Notes under the pieces: generated by a model
What the model was told of the DNA's origin: nothing
What the model saw: only the letters and a program-made list of their open reading frames with translations
The model's database searches: none
Assembly: GCA_021777755.1 (NCBI GenBank)
Contig: JAJYDE010000045.1
Span: 1-33,936, forward strand
Length of the DNA: 33,936 bases
Origin: Deltaproteobacteria bacterium
Lineage (GTDB): Bacteria; Desulfobacterota; Syntrophobacteria; Syntrophobacterales; Syntrophobacteraceae
Direction: 5' to 3'
Program-made: the position numbers and the translations under genes
Shown here: positions 6,447-13,751 of the stretch, one piece after another
How the letters are laid out: each line of letters begins with the position of its first letter
Numbering within the stretch: the first letter of the stretch is position 1

Positions 6447-7307
6447 TCATTGCCGGCGCAGTGAATCGCGAAAACAGGTCCGCAGGTTGCTGTAGATACC
6501 CTTGCGGCTGTTTGTGACGTAAATGCGGTGGCGCACGTGAAAGACCTCGTCGGCAACCCTTTGAACCGCCCGGTCCGAGGCCGGTTTGCCCGCGCGCTCG
6601 AGTCCCGCGGCAAGGAGCGGAACGAGTTTGTCGCTCATGCGCAGTTGGGTATCGACGAGCAAAACCGCAATGGATGGGCGAAGATCTTCGAGCCTTGCCA
6701 GAAATGCCTCCACCGCCCGGTGTTCAACGCCCCGGGGCGGTGAAGACTTTACTTCCAGATAGACGAGGCGTCCCGCCACAATAGAGAGGACATCGTAGTC
6801 TCCGCCCAGTCGGGTATTTTCAAGTTTCACATTGAAGATGGCCGGTGCGAGAAACTCGCGCCTCAAAACCTCGCAGACATACCATTCGAGGGTGGGGCCA
6901 AAGCTCGGGACCATTCTTTCGAGCCGGTAGCCCCCGTCGGCAAGGCAGACGATTCCCAAAGCGGCGAGAGTATCGAGGTAGCTCCGGGTGGTTCGCGGCG
7001 AGCAGTAGCGGGTGAGGGGGCCAAGATCGTTTCCTTCCGGGAACTTTATCAGGTCCCTTATGAAAAGCCTGAACGAGTATCGCTTCATCATCCGATAGAG
7101 CCGTGAGAGCGACGAAGCGAGGATTGCCGGGGGAAAAAGGATCTGCTCGCCGCTCCCGTGGCTCATTACGGGAAAGCCGTTTTGCCACAGCAGATTTTCG
7201 ACCGGGTGGTCCGAGAGGCGGGAGAGTGCTTCGAGGTTGCGCTCCAAAGCGCCGATTCTACCTGTAAGCTCGTTGATGCGCCTTTCAAGAAACTCGAACC
7301 GGTCCAT
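6447..7307 (-). CDS. predicted PD-(D/E)XK nuclease-like protein
   Basis: This is a 286-aa protein of unknown biological role. Residues 1-35 (FLERRINELTGRIGALERNLEAL) form a short coiled coil. About 60-150 looks like a winged-helix or helical region (SLSRLYRMMKRYSFRLFIRDLI, then YLDTLAALGIV). A PD-(D/E)XK-type core then appears: GGDYDVLS (D170, D172), followed by LVYLEVKSS (E185, K187). The spacing and strand pattern suit a metal-dependent nuclease. Similar layouts occur in uncharacterised archaeal and deltaproteobacterial proteins. It lies 8 nt after the acetyl-CoA hydrolase gene and is probably cotranscribed with it and lgt. Nuclease activity is inferred from the motif only. Confidence 0.65.
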   Translation of the reverse strand: MDRFEFLERRINELTGRIGALERNLEALSRLSDHPVENLLWQNGFPVMSHGSGEQILFPPAILASSLSRLYRMMKRYSFRLFIRDLIKFPEGNDLGPLTRYCSPRTTRSYLDTLAALGIVCLADGGYRLERMVPSFGPTLEWYVCEVLRREFLAPAIFNVKLENTRLGGDYDVLSIVAGRLVYLEVKSSPPRGVEHRAVEAFLARLEDLRPSIAVLLVDTQLRMSDKLVPLLAAGLERAGKPASDRAVQRVADEVFHVRHRIYVTNSRKGIYSNLRTCFRDSLRRQ

Positions 7308-7315
7308 TGGAGTTT

Positions 7316-9238
7316 TCAGGACTTTGGGGGTGAAGGTTCGTCCAGGCGAAGCCGTATTTCATGGACCCCCGAGGCAAGGGTTCTTTCCACCGCGAACCCC
7401 AGTTTTTCAAAAACTCCGAAGGCCTGTTCGCTTCCGAGGGGAACGAAGGAAACGAGGTTCTTAATGCCTCTTGAGGCGAGCTTGGCGGCGATGTGGGCAA
7501 CCATGGAAGTTGCAATGCCTCCGCGGGCAAAATCGGGGTGAACGGCGAAATCGAGTTCGCCCGTAACCGCGTCACCATCATACAGGTGAAAATGGGCAAC
7601 GGCGATAATCCGGCCTGAATCCTTCTGCCCCGCGAACCCGAGGATGCATATCTCACGGTGATAATCGGTATTGACGAGCGTCTTCACGTCATAGAGGGGA
7701 TAGGCCTTGAGGAGGGCGGGGAAACGCAGATAAGCCCGTGTGTGGGGCAAGGAGTAGAAAAACTCCTTTACCGCCCGTTCATCGATGGATTTCGAAGGCC
7801 GGAAAAATATCTTTCCCGCGGTGGAAGTCGTAAGGGAATGCTCCCAGTCGTGTGGATAGATGGCCGTTGTGCCGGCCCAGCGCTTTCCATCCTTTTCGAG
7901 ATAATTGATGCGCCTTGCGGCCTCCATGAGTTCGTCTCTGAAGTCGGGATGGGCTATGGAGATGAGGGCCAGGGCACGCTCCCGGTGGCTCTTGCCCTGT
8001 AATGCGGCCACTCCGAATTCTGTAACGACGTATTCGACGCCCCCGCGCGTGGTCATCACGCCGGCGCCCTCGGAAAGAGCTGGAACAATCCTCGACCTGG
8101 AGGCGTCAAATGTTGTGGAGGGCAGCACCATTATCGCCTTTCCGCCCCTGGAACCCTTGGCCCCTCGAACAAAGTCGATGGTGCCGCCAACGCCGCTGTA
8201 TATTTCATAGCCCAGCGAATCGGCGCAAACCTGGCCGGTCAGATCCACTTCCAGGGCGGAATTTATGGTCACCATCCGGTCGTTTTCGGCGATGATCGCG
8301 AAATCGTTTGTGTAGTCGACCGGATAGAGGGCCACCATGGGGTTGTTGTTTACAAAATCGTAGAGTTCGCGCGAACCAAGGCAAAAGCTGGCGACAATTT
8401 TACCGGGATGCAGGGTCTTTCGGGCGTTGGTTATGGCGCCCCTTTTCACCAGGTGCAGGTAGGCGTCCGTGAGCATGTCCGTGTGAACGCCCAGGTCCTT
8501 TTTACCTTCCAGGGCGTAGAGCGAGGCGACGGAGATGGAGCCCACCCCGGCCCGGATGGTCGAGCCGTCTTCGACCAGTCCGGCCACGTGCCTGCCGATG
8601 TCGGCCGCGATCCGGTTCATGATGGGAAGCCTTACTTCGAGGAGTGGTTCCTCGTGCTCAACGAACGTATCGATGTGGCTGACGTGTATGAAAGAATCTC
8701 CCAGAGTCCGAGGCATCCGGGGATTTACCTGCGCTACAACATGCCTTGCGGTCTTTGCCGCGGCCTTCACGATGTCCACGGATATTCCGCACGAACAAAA
8801 GCCGTGGTCGTCGGGAGGCGACACCTGGATCAAGGCGACGTCGATGGGCATTGCCGCGGAGCGGAAAAGTCCCGGGATATCGGCCATGTTTATGGGCGTA
8901 TAGTCCGCACGGCCCTCGGCCACCGCCTCGCGGTTTCCCGAAGCTACGAAAAAGGACTTCAGCCGGCACTGATCAAGGCCTATGTCGGTAAACCTCGGCT
9001 CTCCAACGCTCAGAATGTGGAGAATCTCCAGGTCCGAAAGCCGCGGGAGCCGTTTTTCCAGTGCCTGGGCCAGCAATTGGGGCTCGCCGCAACCAGAGCC
9101 CATAAAGATTCTGTGGCCGCTCCGGATGACGGCGAGCGCGTCCTGGACGTCTTTTTTAGCCGCCTCGTAGAGTGGACGCCATTCACGAGTGATCCGCAAG
9201 TCCCCCCGCACCGAAGCCGCACTTTGATCTAGCGCCAT
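7316..9238 (-). CDS. acetyl-CoA hydrolase/transferase fused to a GNAT acetyltransferase
   Basis: This 640-aa fusion has a class I CoA-transferase/acetyl-CoA hydrolase part at residues 1 to about 450. It shows GSGCGEPQLL near the N-terminus, GVGSISVASLYAL, HTDMLTDAY and the conserved NSALEVDLTG, whose Glu330 is the expected residue that forms the glutamyl-CoA intermediate. A GNAT domain follows at about 490-635, with the acetyl-CoA loop in DFAVHPDFARGGIATSMV. The reaction may be acetyl-CoA:carboxylate CoA transfer or hydrolysis, with the GNAT part perhaps acetylating a protein or small molecule. The pairing is common in anaerobic proteobacteria but its role is not established. It is the middle gene of the lgt operon (10-nt gap upstream, 8 nt downstream). 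Confidence 0.9.
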   Translation of the reverse strand: MALDQSAASVRGDLRITREWRPLYEAAKKDVQDALAVIRSGHRIFMGSGCGEPQLLAQALEKRLPRLSDLEILHILSVGEPRFTDIGLDQCRLKSFFVASGNREAVAEGRADYTPINMADIPGLFRSAAMPIDVALIQVSPPDDHGFCSCGISVDIVKAAAKTARHVVAQVNPRMPRTLGDSFIHVSHIDTFVEHEEPLLEVRLPIMNRIAADIGRHVAGLVEDGSTIRAGVGSISVASLYALEGKKDLGVHTDMLTDAYLHLVKRGAITNARKTLHPGKIVASFCLGSRELYDFVNNNPMVALYPVDYTNDFAIIAENDRMVTINSALEVDLTGQVCADSLGYEIYSGVGGTIDFVRGAKGSRGGKAIMVLPSTTFDASRSRIVPALSEGAGVMTTRGGVEYVVTEFGVAALQGKSHRERALALISIAHPDFRDELMEAARRINYLEKDGKRWAGTTAIYPHDWEHSLTTSTAGKIFFRPSKSIDERAVKEFFYSLPHTRAYLRFPALLKAYPLYDVKTLVNTDYHREICILGFAGQKDSGRIIAVAHFHLYDGDAVTGELDFAVHPDFARGGIATSMVAHIAAKLASRGIKNLVSFVPLGSEQAFGVFEKLGFAVERTLASGVHEIRLRLDEPSPPKS

Positions 9239-9248
9239 AAGTCGATCC

Positions 9249-10109
9249 TTATCGGCGAGCGCTTCCGTGCGCTCCCGCCTGCCTTGCCCCGTCTACTTGT
9301 CCGACCTTTTTGCGATTCAAAAAATAGATCAGGCCAAGGGCGGCGGGGACCATCGCAATGCACAGCACCTGTCCCACCGTCAAATGGCCTCCGAAGACGT
9401 AGCCGAGCGGCGGCGGATCGGGTTCTTTGAAGTATTCGATTATAAACCGGAAGACGGCGTAAAAGAGCAGGAAAAAAGCGACCATCATGCCGTCTTTGAA
9501 CTGCTTTTTCCTGAGGCGCCACATGATGATAAAAAGAAGAAGACCTTCGGCCAGAGCTTCATAGAGTTGCGAGGGGTGCCTGGGAACCGGGCCTCCGGCC
9601 CATGCGGGCGCGTCAGGAAAGATCATCGCCCAGGGCACATGGCTGGGCAGTCCCAACAGTTCGCCGTTTATGAAATTACCGATGCGCCCGAAGCCCAGCC
9701 CGATCGGAGCGGTAACAATGGCCGAATCGGCAATGACCGCGAAGGGAATTTTTCTTTTCCTCGCAAAAAGCCATACGGCGATAACGCATCCTATGAGGCC
9801 GCCGTGAAAGGACATGCCGCCGTGCCAGGTCGCGATGATTTCCAGAGGATGGTGGATATAATAGCCGAAGTCAAGGTATTCGTAAAAAAGAATGTAGCCG
9901 AGCCGTCCCCCGGCGACCACGCCTATGGCCAGGTAGAAGACGAGATCCTGGGCCGTCTGGCCGACCAATCCGACCTGTTTGGATCGCTCCTGCTTTTGAA
10001 TCAGGATGTAGGCGGCGATAAAACCGATGACATACATCACGCCGTACCACCTGACGCGGACCGGACCAATCGAAAAAATGACGGGACTGATATTCGGATA
10101 AGGAATCAT
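9249..10109 (-). CDS. lgt: prolipoprotein diacylglyceryl transferase
   Basis: Lgt is an inner-membrane enzyme that moves diacylglycerol from phosphatidylglycerol to the lipobox Cys of prolipoproteins. At 286 aa it has normal length, with about seven membrane segments. The family signatures are YGVMYVIGF near residue 23, HGGMSFHGGLIG (essential His loop) and GRIGNFINGELLG (signature 1, with the essential Arg). ATG 10109 has GGAGG 8 nt upstream. It is the first gene of a minus-strand operon with the acetyl-CoA hydrolase/GNAT and nuclease-like genes. The C-terminus (QVDGARQAGAHGSARR) is basic. Confidence 0.97.
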   Translation of the reverse strand: MIPYPNISPVIFSIGPVRVRWYGVMYVIGFIAAYILIQKQERSKQVGLVGQTAQDLVFYLAIGVVAGGRLGYILFYEYLDFGYYIHHPLEIIATWHGGMSFHGGLIGCVIAVWLFARKRKIPFAVIADSAIVTAPIGLGFGRIGNFINGELLGLPSHVPWAMIFPDAPAWAGGPVPRHPSQLYEALAEGLLLFIIMWRLRKKQFKDGMMVAFFLLFYAVFRFIIEYFKEPDPPPLGYVFGGHLTVGQVLCIAMVPAALGLIYFLNRKKVGQVDGARQAGAHGSARR

Positions 10110-10258
10110 TTAATGACCTCCACGATCAGGAAGGCTATCATACCATGAGATCGGGGTCAATCGGAGGCCGACATCGGGGGCTCGAGGCGGCAGAGTATCG
10201 GCGGAAAAAATTTCAGCCCCGGGGAAACCGGTGGTGAGAAGGAGAGGGGAATCGACTC

Positions 10259-10567
10259 ATGCACGACAGTCACGATAAGCACCACGCACATCACGGGCAT
10301 CATGAACATCACGAGGATCAGTGCGGCGTGCGGGGCGGCGCCGCTCCCGGCGTTCAAGACCTTGAGACCGGCAGGCTTCGCAAAATGGTCGAACACTGGA
10401 TAAGTCATAACGAGGATCACGCCGGGTCCTACAGACTTTGGGCCGGCCGGGCCAGGGAGGCCGGCCACGAAGCTGCGGGCGCGATTTTGGAAGAAATCGC
10501 ATCCGAGGTTGTCAAACAAAATGAGAAATTCGCCGCAATCGTGCGACTGATCGACTCATCCAAATAG
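10259..10567 (+). CDS. small histidine-rich protein, putative metal binding
   Basis: In this 102-aa protein, 10 of the first 18 residues are His (HDSHDKHHAHHGHHEHHED), a typical Ni, Zn, Co or Cu binding tail. The remainder is a compact helical domain (LRKMVEHWISHNEDHAGSYRLWAGRAREAG, AILEEIASEVVKQNEKF) with more His/Glu positions. I do not recognise the domain by name. There is no signal peptide, so it is probably cytoplasmic. An AGGAGAGGGGA stretch precedes ATG 10259. It is 16 nt upstream of mobA and likely cotranscribed. The context suggests metal storage or sensing, perhaps for nickel or molybdenum enzyme assembly, but that is inference. Confidence 0.8.
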   Translation: MHDSHDKHHAHHGHHEHHEDQCGVRGGAAPGVQDLETGRLRKMVEHWISHNEDHAGSYRLWAGRAREAGHEAAGAILEEIASEVVKQNEKFAAIVRLIDSSK

Positions 10568-10583
10568 CGTTGGGAGAAAACAA

Positions 10584-11177
10584 TTGATAGCGGGAGCCGT
10601 TCTTGCCGGAGGCAAGAGCCTGCGGTTCGGCAAAAACAAGGCGTTGCAGACCTTCAGGGGCAAACGGTTTATCGATCTTGCGGTCCAATCGCTTCGCCCT
10701 CTGTGCGACCCGGTGATGGCGGTTGTAAATGAGATCGAACCCTATCGGGACACCGGGGCCGTGCTGGTTCGGGACCTACTGCCCGATCTGGGGCCCCTTG
10801 CGGGCATCTACACCGCGCTTCTTTACAGCCCTTGCGAATGGGTTTTCGTGAAGGCCACCGATATGCCGTTCCTGGTCCCCGAGATGGCCGCTCTTCTTAT
10901 CGGGGCGGCAAAAGAAGGCTTCGACGCGGTGGTACCCAAAGCGGGGGAATTTTTCGATCCGCTTCTGGCGCTCTACAATAGAAGATGCATGCCCGTCATA
11001 GCTCGACGGCTCCAGGCGCCCGCAAACCCCCAGGTGGTTGCTTTTTATCGAAAAATAAGGCTGCGGACCATTGCCGAAGCCGAGTGGCTCAAGGTGGACC
11101 CCGAGGGGCTGAGTTTTAAAAACGTCAATACGATGTCCGATCTGGCCGAGATCGATGGAGTTGCAAAAAGCTCGTGA
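10584..11177 (+). CDS. mobA: molybdenum cofactor guanylyltransferase
   Basis: MobA transfers GMP from GTP to molybdopterin-Mo, giving the MGD cofactor used by formate dehydrogenases and other DMSO-reductase-type enzymes. The nucleotide-binding signature is AGAVLAGGKSLRFGKNKAL at the N-terminus. DLLPDLGPLAGIYTAL and FVKATDMPFL (the DMP motif) follow, with FKNVNTMSDL near the end. Length 197 aa is normal. It starts at TTG 10584, with GGGAG at 7-nt spacing. It follows the His-rich gene. Nothing looks damaged. Confidence 0.95.
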   Translation: MIAGAVLAGGKSLRFGKNKALQTFRGKRFIDLAVQSLRPLCDPVMAVVNEIEPYRDTGAVLVRDLLPDLGPLAGIYTALLYSPCEWVFVKATDMPFLVPEMAALLIGAAKEGFDAVVPKAGEFFDPLLALYNRRCMPVIARRLQAPANPQVVAFYRKIRLRTIAEAEWLKVDPEGLSFKNVNTMSDLAEIDGVAKSS

Positions 11178-11314
11178 TACGGGCTGGCGGGTTGCCTTGC
11201 TTCGTGCTCCATGGCTTCCCGTTTGTCAGTTTCCCGTCAGGTTGCTGTGCTATCCTGTGGCATTGGTGGTAGAAGCCGAAGACTGTGCAAATTCATCACA
11301 GGCCATAATCAAAT

Positions 11315-12718
11315 ATGAAGAAATTGCTCTCATATTTTTTGTGCGCGGCTGCTTTGGCGGGATGCGCCTCTTTTCAATCCAAGCCGATTTCTGCGGCCAC
11401 CAATGCGGCCACCCTGGAAAGGCGCAGCCTGGAAAATCCGCGCCTCCAAAAATTCATGGAGCAAAGTCTGAACCGGCCGATTCGGCCCTGGCCGGTTTCC
11501 AGGTGGGATTTCGCGCTGCTTACCCTGGCGGCCTTTTACTATTCTTCCGATCTTGACCTGTCCCGTGCAAGAGAGCAGGTCGCCGAAGCGGGAAAAATAA
11601 CCGCGGGCGAGCGCCCCAATCCAAAAATATCCCTGCTGCCCGGTGTCATCTCCAACCCGACCCGCAGTCCCTGGATTTTTTCGATCTATCCAAGCGTACC
11701 TATCGAAACGGCGGGGAAACGAGGCTTTCGGTTGGCTGAGGCCGGGCAATTGGCAAAGGCCGCCTATCTGGATACCCGAAGGACCGCCTGGCGGGTGAGA
11801 AGCCGTCTTCGATCGAGCCTGCTGGAGCTTTACTTCAACAGGAAAACGGAGGAGGTTTTGAAGCGGCAAGTCCGGACGCAGGCAAATCTTGTGCAAATGC
11901 TCTCGGTCTTGCTCTCCAAAGGTGAAATCCCGAGGCCGGTTTTGACACGGGCACAAATTTCCCTTGATTCGGATCGGCTAAAACTGATCGACATTCGAAG
12001 CCGGGCCGCCGACAGCCGCGCTCGCCTGGCCGCTTCCCTCGGCTTGTCTCCAGGTCGCCTGCGGCCGGTGAATATTTCCTTCGATTTTCTAAAAAGCTTC
12101 CCGGAAGAGATTGCTTTGAGCCGGCTAAGGCGTAGGGCACTTTTGAGCCGTCCGGACATACTGGCCGCCCTGGCCCGCTACGGGGCGGCCCAAAGCGCCT
12201 TGCAACTCGAAATAGCCAAACAATACCCGGATGTGAATCTTGGTCCGGGCTACAGTTTCCAGGATTCGGAAAACTACTGGACGCTGGGCCTGACTTTGAC
12301 GCTTCCTGTTTTAAACCAGAACCAGGGGCCGATCGCCCGGGCGCGCGCCCTGCGAAAACAGGCCGGGGCCGCCTTCACGGTCCTCCAGGCAAGAGTCATG
12401 GAGGAGTTGGACCGCAGCGAGGCCGGCTATAAAGAGATGCTTTTAAAAGTCGGGACCGCCGGGGCTCTCGAATCGGCGTCGAGGCTCCAGATGGATTCGG
12501 CAAGGCGCTCCTTTGCCGAGGGTGAAACAAGCCGCCTAGAGCTGCTGAGCGCCCGAGAACTCTATTATGCCGATCTATTGCTGCGCCTGCAGGCGGCCCG
12601 GCAGGCGCAGCAGGCCCTGGGCCGGCTGGAAGATGCGCTCCAATCGCCTCTTTTGGCTTCGGAGTGCGGACCGATAAAGAATCGACCCTATCCTGAAAAG
12701 GAAAAGAGCATTGAATAA
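11315..12718 (+). CDS. TolC-family outer membrane efflux lipoprotein
   Basis: This 467-aa outer-membrane channel subunit of an RND pump has an N-terminal lipoprotein signal, MKKLLSYFLCAAALAGC, with the lipobox Cys at 17. Lgt upstream would modify it. Two OEP repeats follow: about 80-250 (GERPNPKISLLPG, RLRSSLLELYFNRKTEEVL) and about 265-455 (RRALLSRPDILAALARYGAAQSAL, KQYPDVNLGPGYSF, GETSRLELLSARELYYADLLLRLQAARQ). This is the CusC/CzcC kind of arrangement. No good Shine-Dalgarno is seen before ATG 11315. The 3' end overlaps the adaptor gene by 8 nt. The 137 bp before it should hold the operon promoter, which I could not assign. Confidence 0.92.
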   Translation: MKKLLSYFLCAAALAGCASFQSKPISAATNAATLERRSLENPRLQKFMEQSLNRPIRPWPVSRWDFALLTLAAFYYSSDLDLSRAREQVAEAGKITAGERPNPKISLLPGVISNPTRSPWIFSIYPSVPIETAGKRGFRLAEAGQLAKAAYLDTRRTAWRVRSRLRSSLLELYFNRKTEEVLKRQVRTQANLVQMLSVLLSKGEIPRPVLTRAQISLDSDRLKLIDIRSRAADSRARLAASLGLSPGRLRPVNISFDFLKSFPEEIALSRLRRRALLSRPDILAALARYGAAQSALQLEIAKQYPDVNLGPGYSFQDSENYWTLGLTLTLPVLNQNQGPIARARALRKQAGAAFTVLQARVMEELDRSEAGYKEMLLKVGTAGALESASRLQMDSARRSFAEGETSRLELLSARELYYADLLLRLQAARQAQQALGRLEDALQSPLLASECGPIKNRPYPEKEKSIE

Positions 12719-13751
12719 GCTTCGATCGTGTTGCGCAACCGGGGCCGCGCTGCTTTTGCTGACTTCAGGCCTGGCGGTCGCCGGGGGGTGTTTTGCGTGT
12801 TTCGCGTGGAGCGCATCCGCCGTGGCGGGGCCCGCGATATCGGTGGTTATGGACAAGGAGGCCTGCGAAAAGGCGGGAATCGTCTCAGCACCTCTTAGGC
12901 GCATATCCCGCGCAAGGCAAAGCGAGGCCTACGGGAGGGTGCTTTCGTTAAAAGGGCTTGCTGATCTGCGGAGAAGCTACGTCCTGGCGGTGGCGCGGGT
13001 TGAAAACGCGAAGGCCAAGCTGCGCGTCTCGAAGGTTGAATATAAGCGCCTGAAGTCCCTTTACTCCCAAAATCAAAGCAGTTCGCTTAAAAACCTCCAG
13101 CTTGCTGAAAGCCTCCGCAGCCAGGACCAGGTCAACCTGGAAACCGCCCGAACCCGGCGCCGACTTTTGGCCGGTACGGCCCTTCAACAGTGGGGGAAAG
13201 TGATTGCGGACCGGCTTTCCACCGGAGATCGGTTCTACTGGAGGCTGATGGAGCGGCGCGACCTGCTCCTGCTGGTGAGCTTGCCTCCGGGGGAGGATAT
13301 CTCGCCGATGCCTCGGGAAGTAACGATCCAACCGCCCGGGAAGGCCCGATTGGCGGCTCGCTATGTTTCGGCTTCGCCGCGCACCGATCCGCAAATCCAG
13401 GGTTTGAGCTATTTTTACACGGTCTCAACTAAAAGCGGGCAGCTCCGGACCGGGATGAATCTGGCCGTTTTCGTGCCAAAAGGCCAACCTGTGGATGGCT
13501 TTCTCATTTACTCCCGCGCGGTGGTCTGGCAAAACGGCCAGCCGCTAGTATTTGTGCAATCCGGTGAAGGCCGCTTCACGGCCCGGCCGGTTGCCACAAA
13601 CATGCCGGTTAAGGCAGGCTATCTTGTCAGGGCCGGTTTTTCGGCCTCGGACCGGGTGGTGGTCACGGGGGCTCAGGCATTGCTTTCCGAAGCTCATTTT
13701 TCGGTTCCCCGGAAGGCTGCCGGGGGCGGCGGAGACGGGGACGACGATTGA
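12711..13751 (+). CDS. RND efflux periplasmic adaptor subunit
   Basis: This 346-aa membrane-fusion protein links the RND pump to the TolC-type channel. An N-terminal hydrophobic stretch with several Cys (CCATGAALLLLTSGLAVAGG, then CFACFAWSASAVAG) acts as signal or anchor. A coiled-coil hairpin spans about 85-150 (VLAVARVENAKAKLRVSKVEYKRLKSLYSQNQ). Beta-barrel and membrane-proximal parts follow (LLLLVSLPPGEDI, LRTGMNLAVFVPKGQP, RVVVTGAQALL). It is shorter than CusB and lacks an obvious metal-binding N-terminal tail. It starts at TTG 12711 inside the end of the upstream gene. The Gly/Asp tail (GGGGDGDDD) is unusual. Confidence 0.85.
   Translation: MNKLRSCCATGAALLLLTSGLAVAGGCFACFAWSASAVAGPAISVVMDKEACEKAGIVSAPLRRISRARQSEAYGRVLSLKGLADLRRSYVLAVARVENAKAKLRVSKVEYKRLKSLYSQNQSSSLKNLQLAESLRSQDQVNLETARTRRRLLAGTALQQWGKVIADRLSTGDRFYWRLMERRDLLLLVSLPPGEDISPMPREVTIQPPGKARLAARYVSASPRTDPQIQGLSYFYTVSTKSGQLRTGMNLAVFVPKGQPVDGFLIYSRAVVWQNGQPLVFVQSGEGRFTARPVATNMPVKAGYLVRAGFSASDRVVVTGAQALLSEAHFSVPRKAAGGGGDGDDD

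Noticed and set aside
6176-6613. Minus frames between the nuclease gene and ssrA
   Set aside because: They cross the ssrA promoter and have Pro/Arg-rich shadow composition without a start signal.
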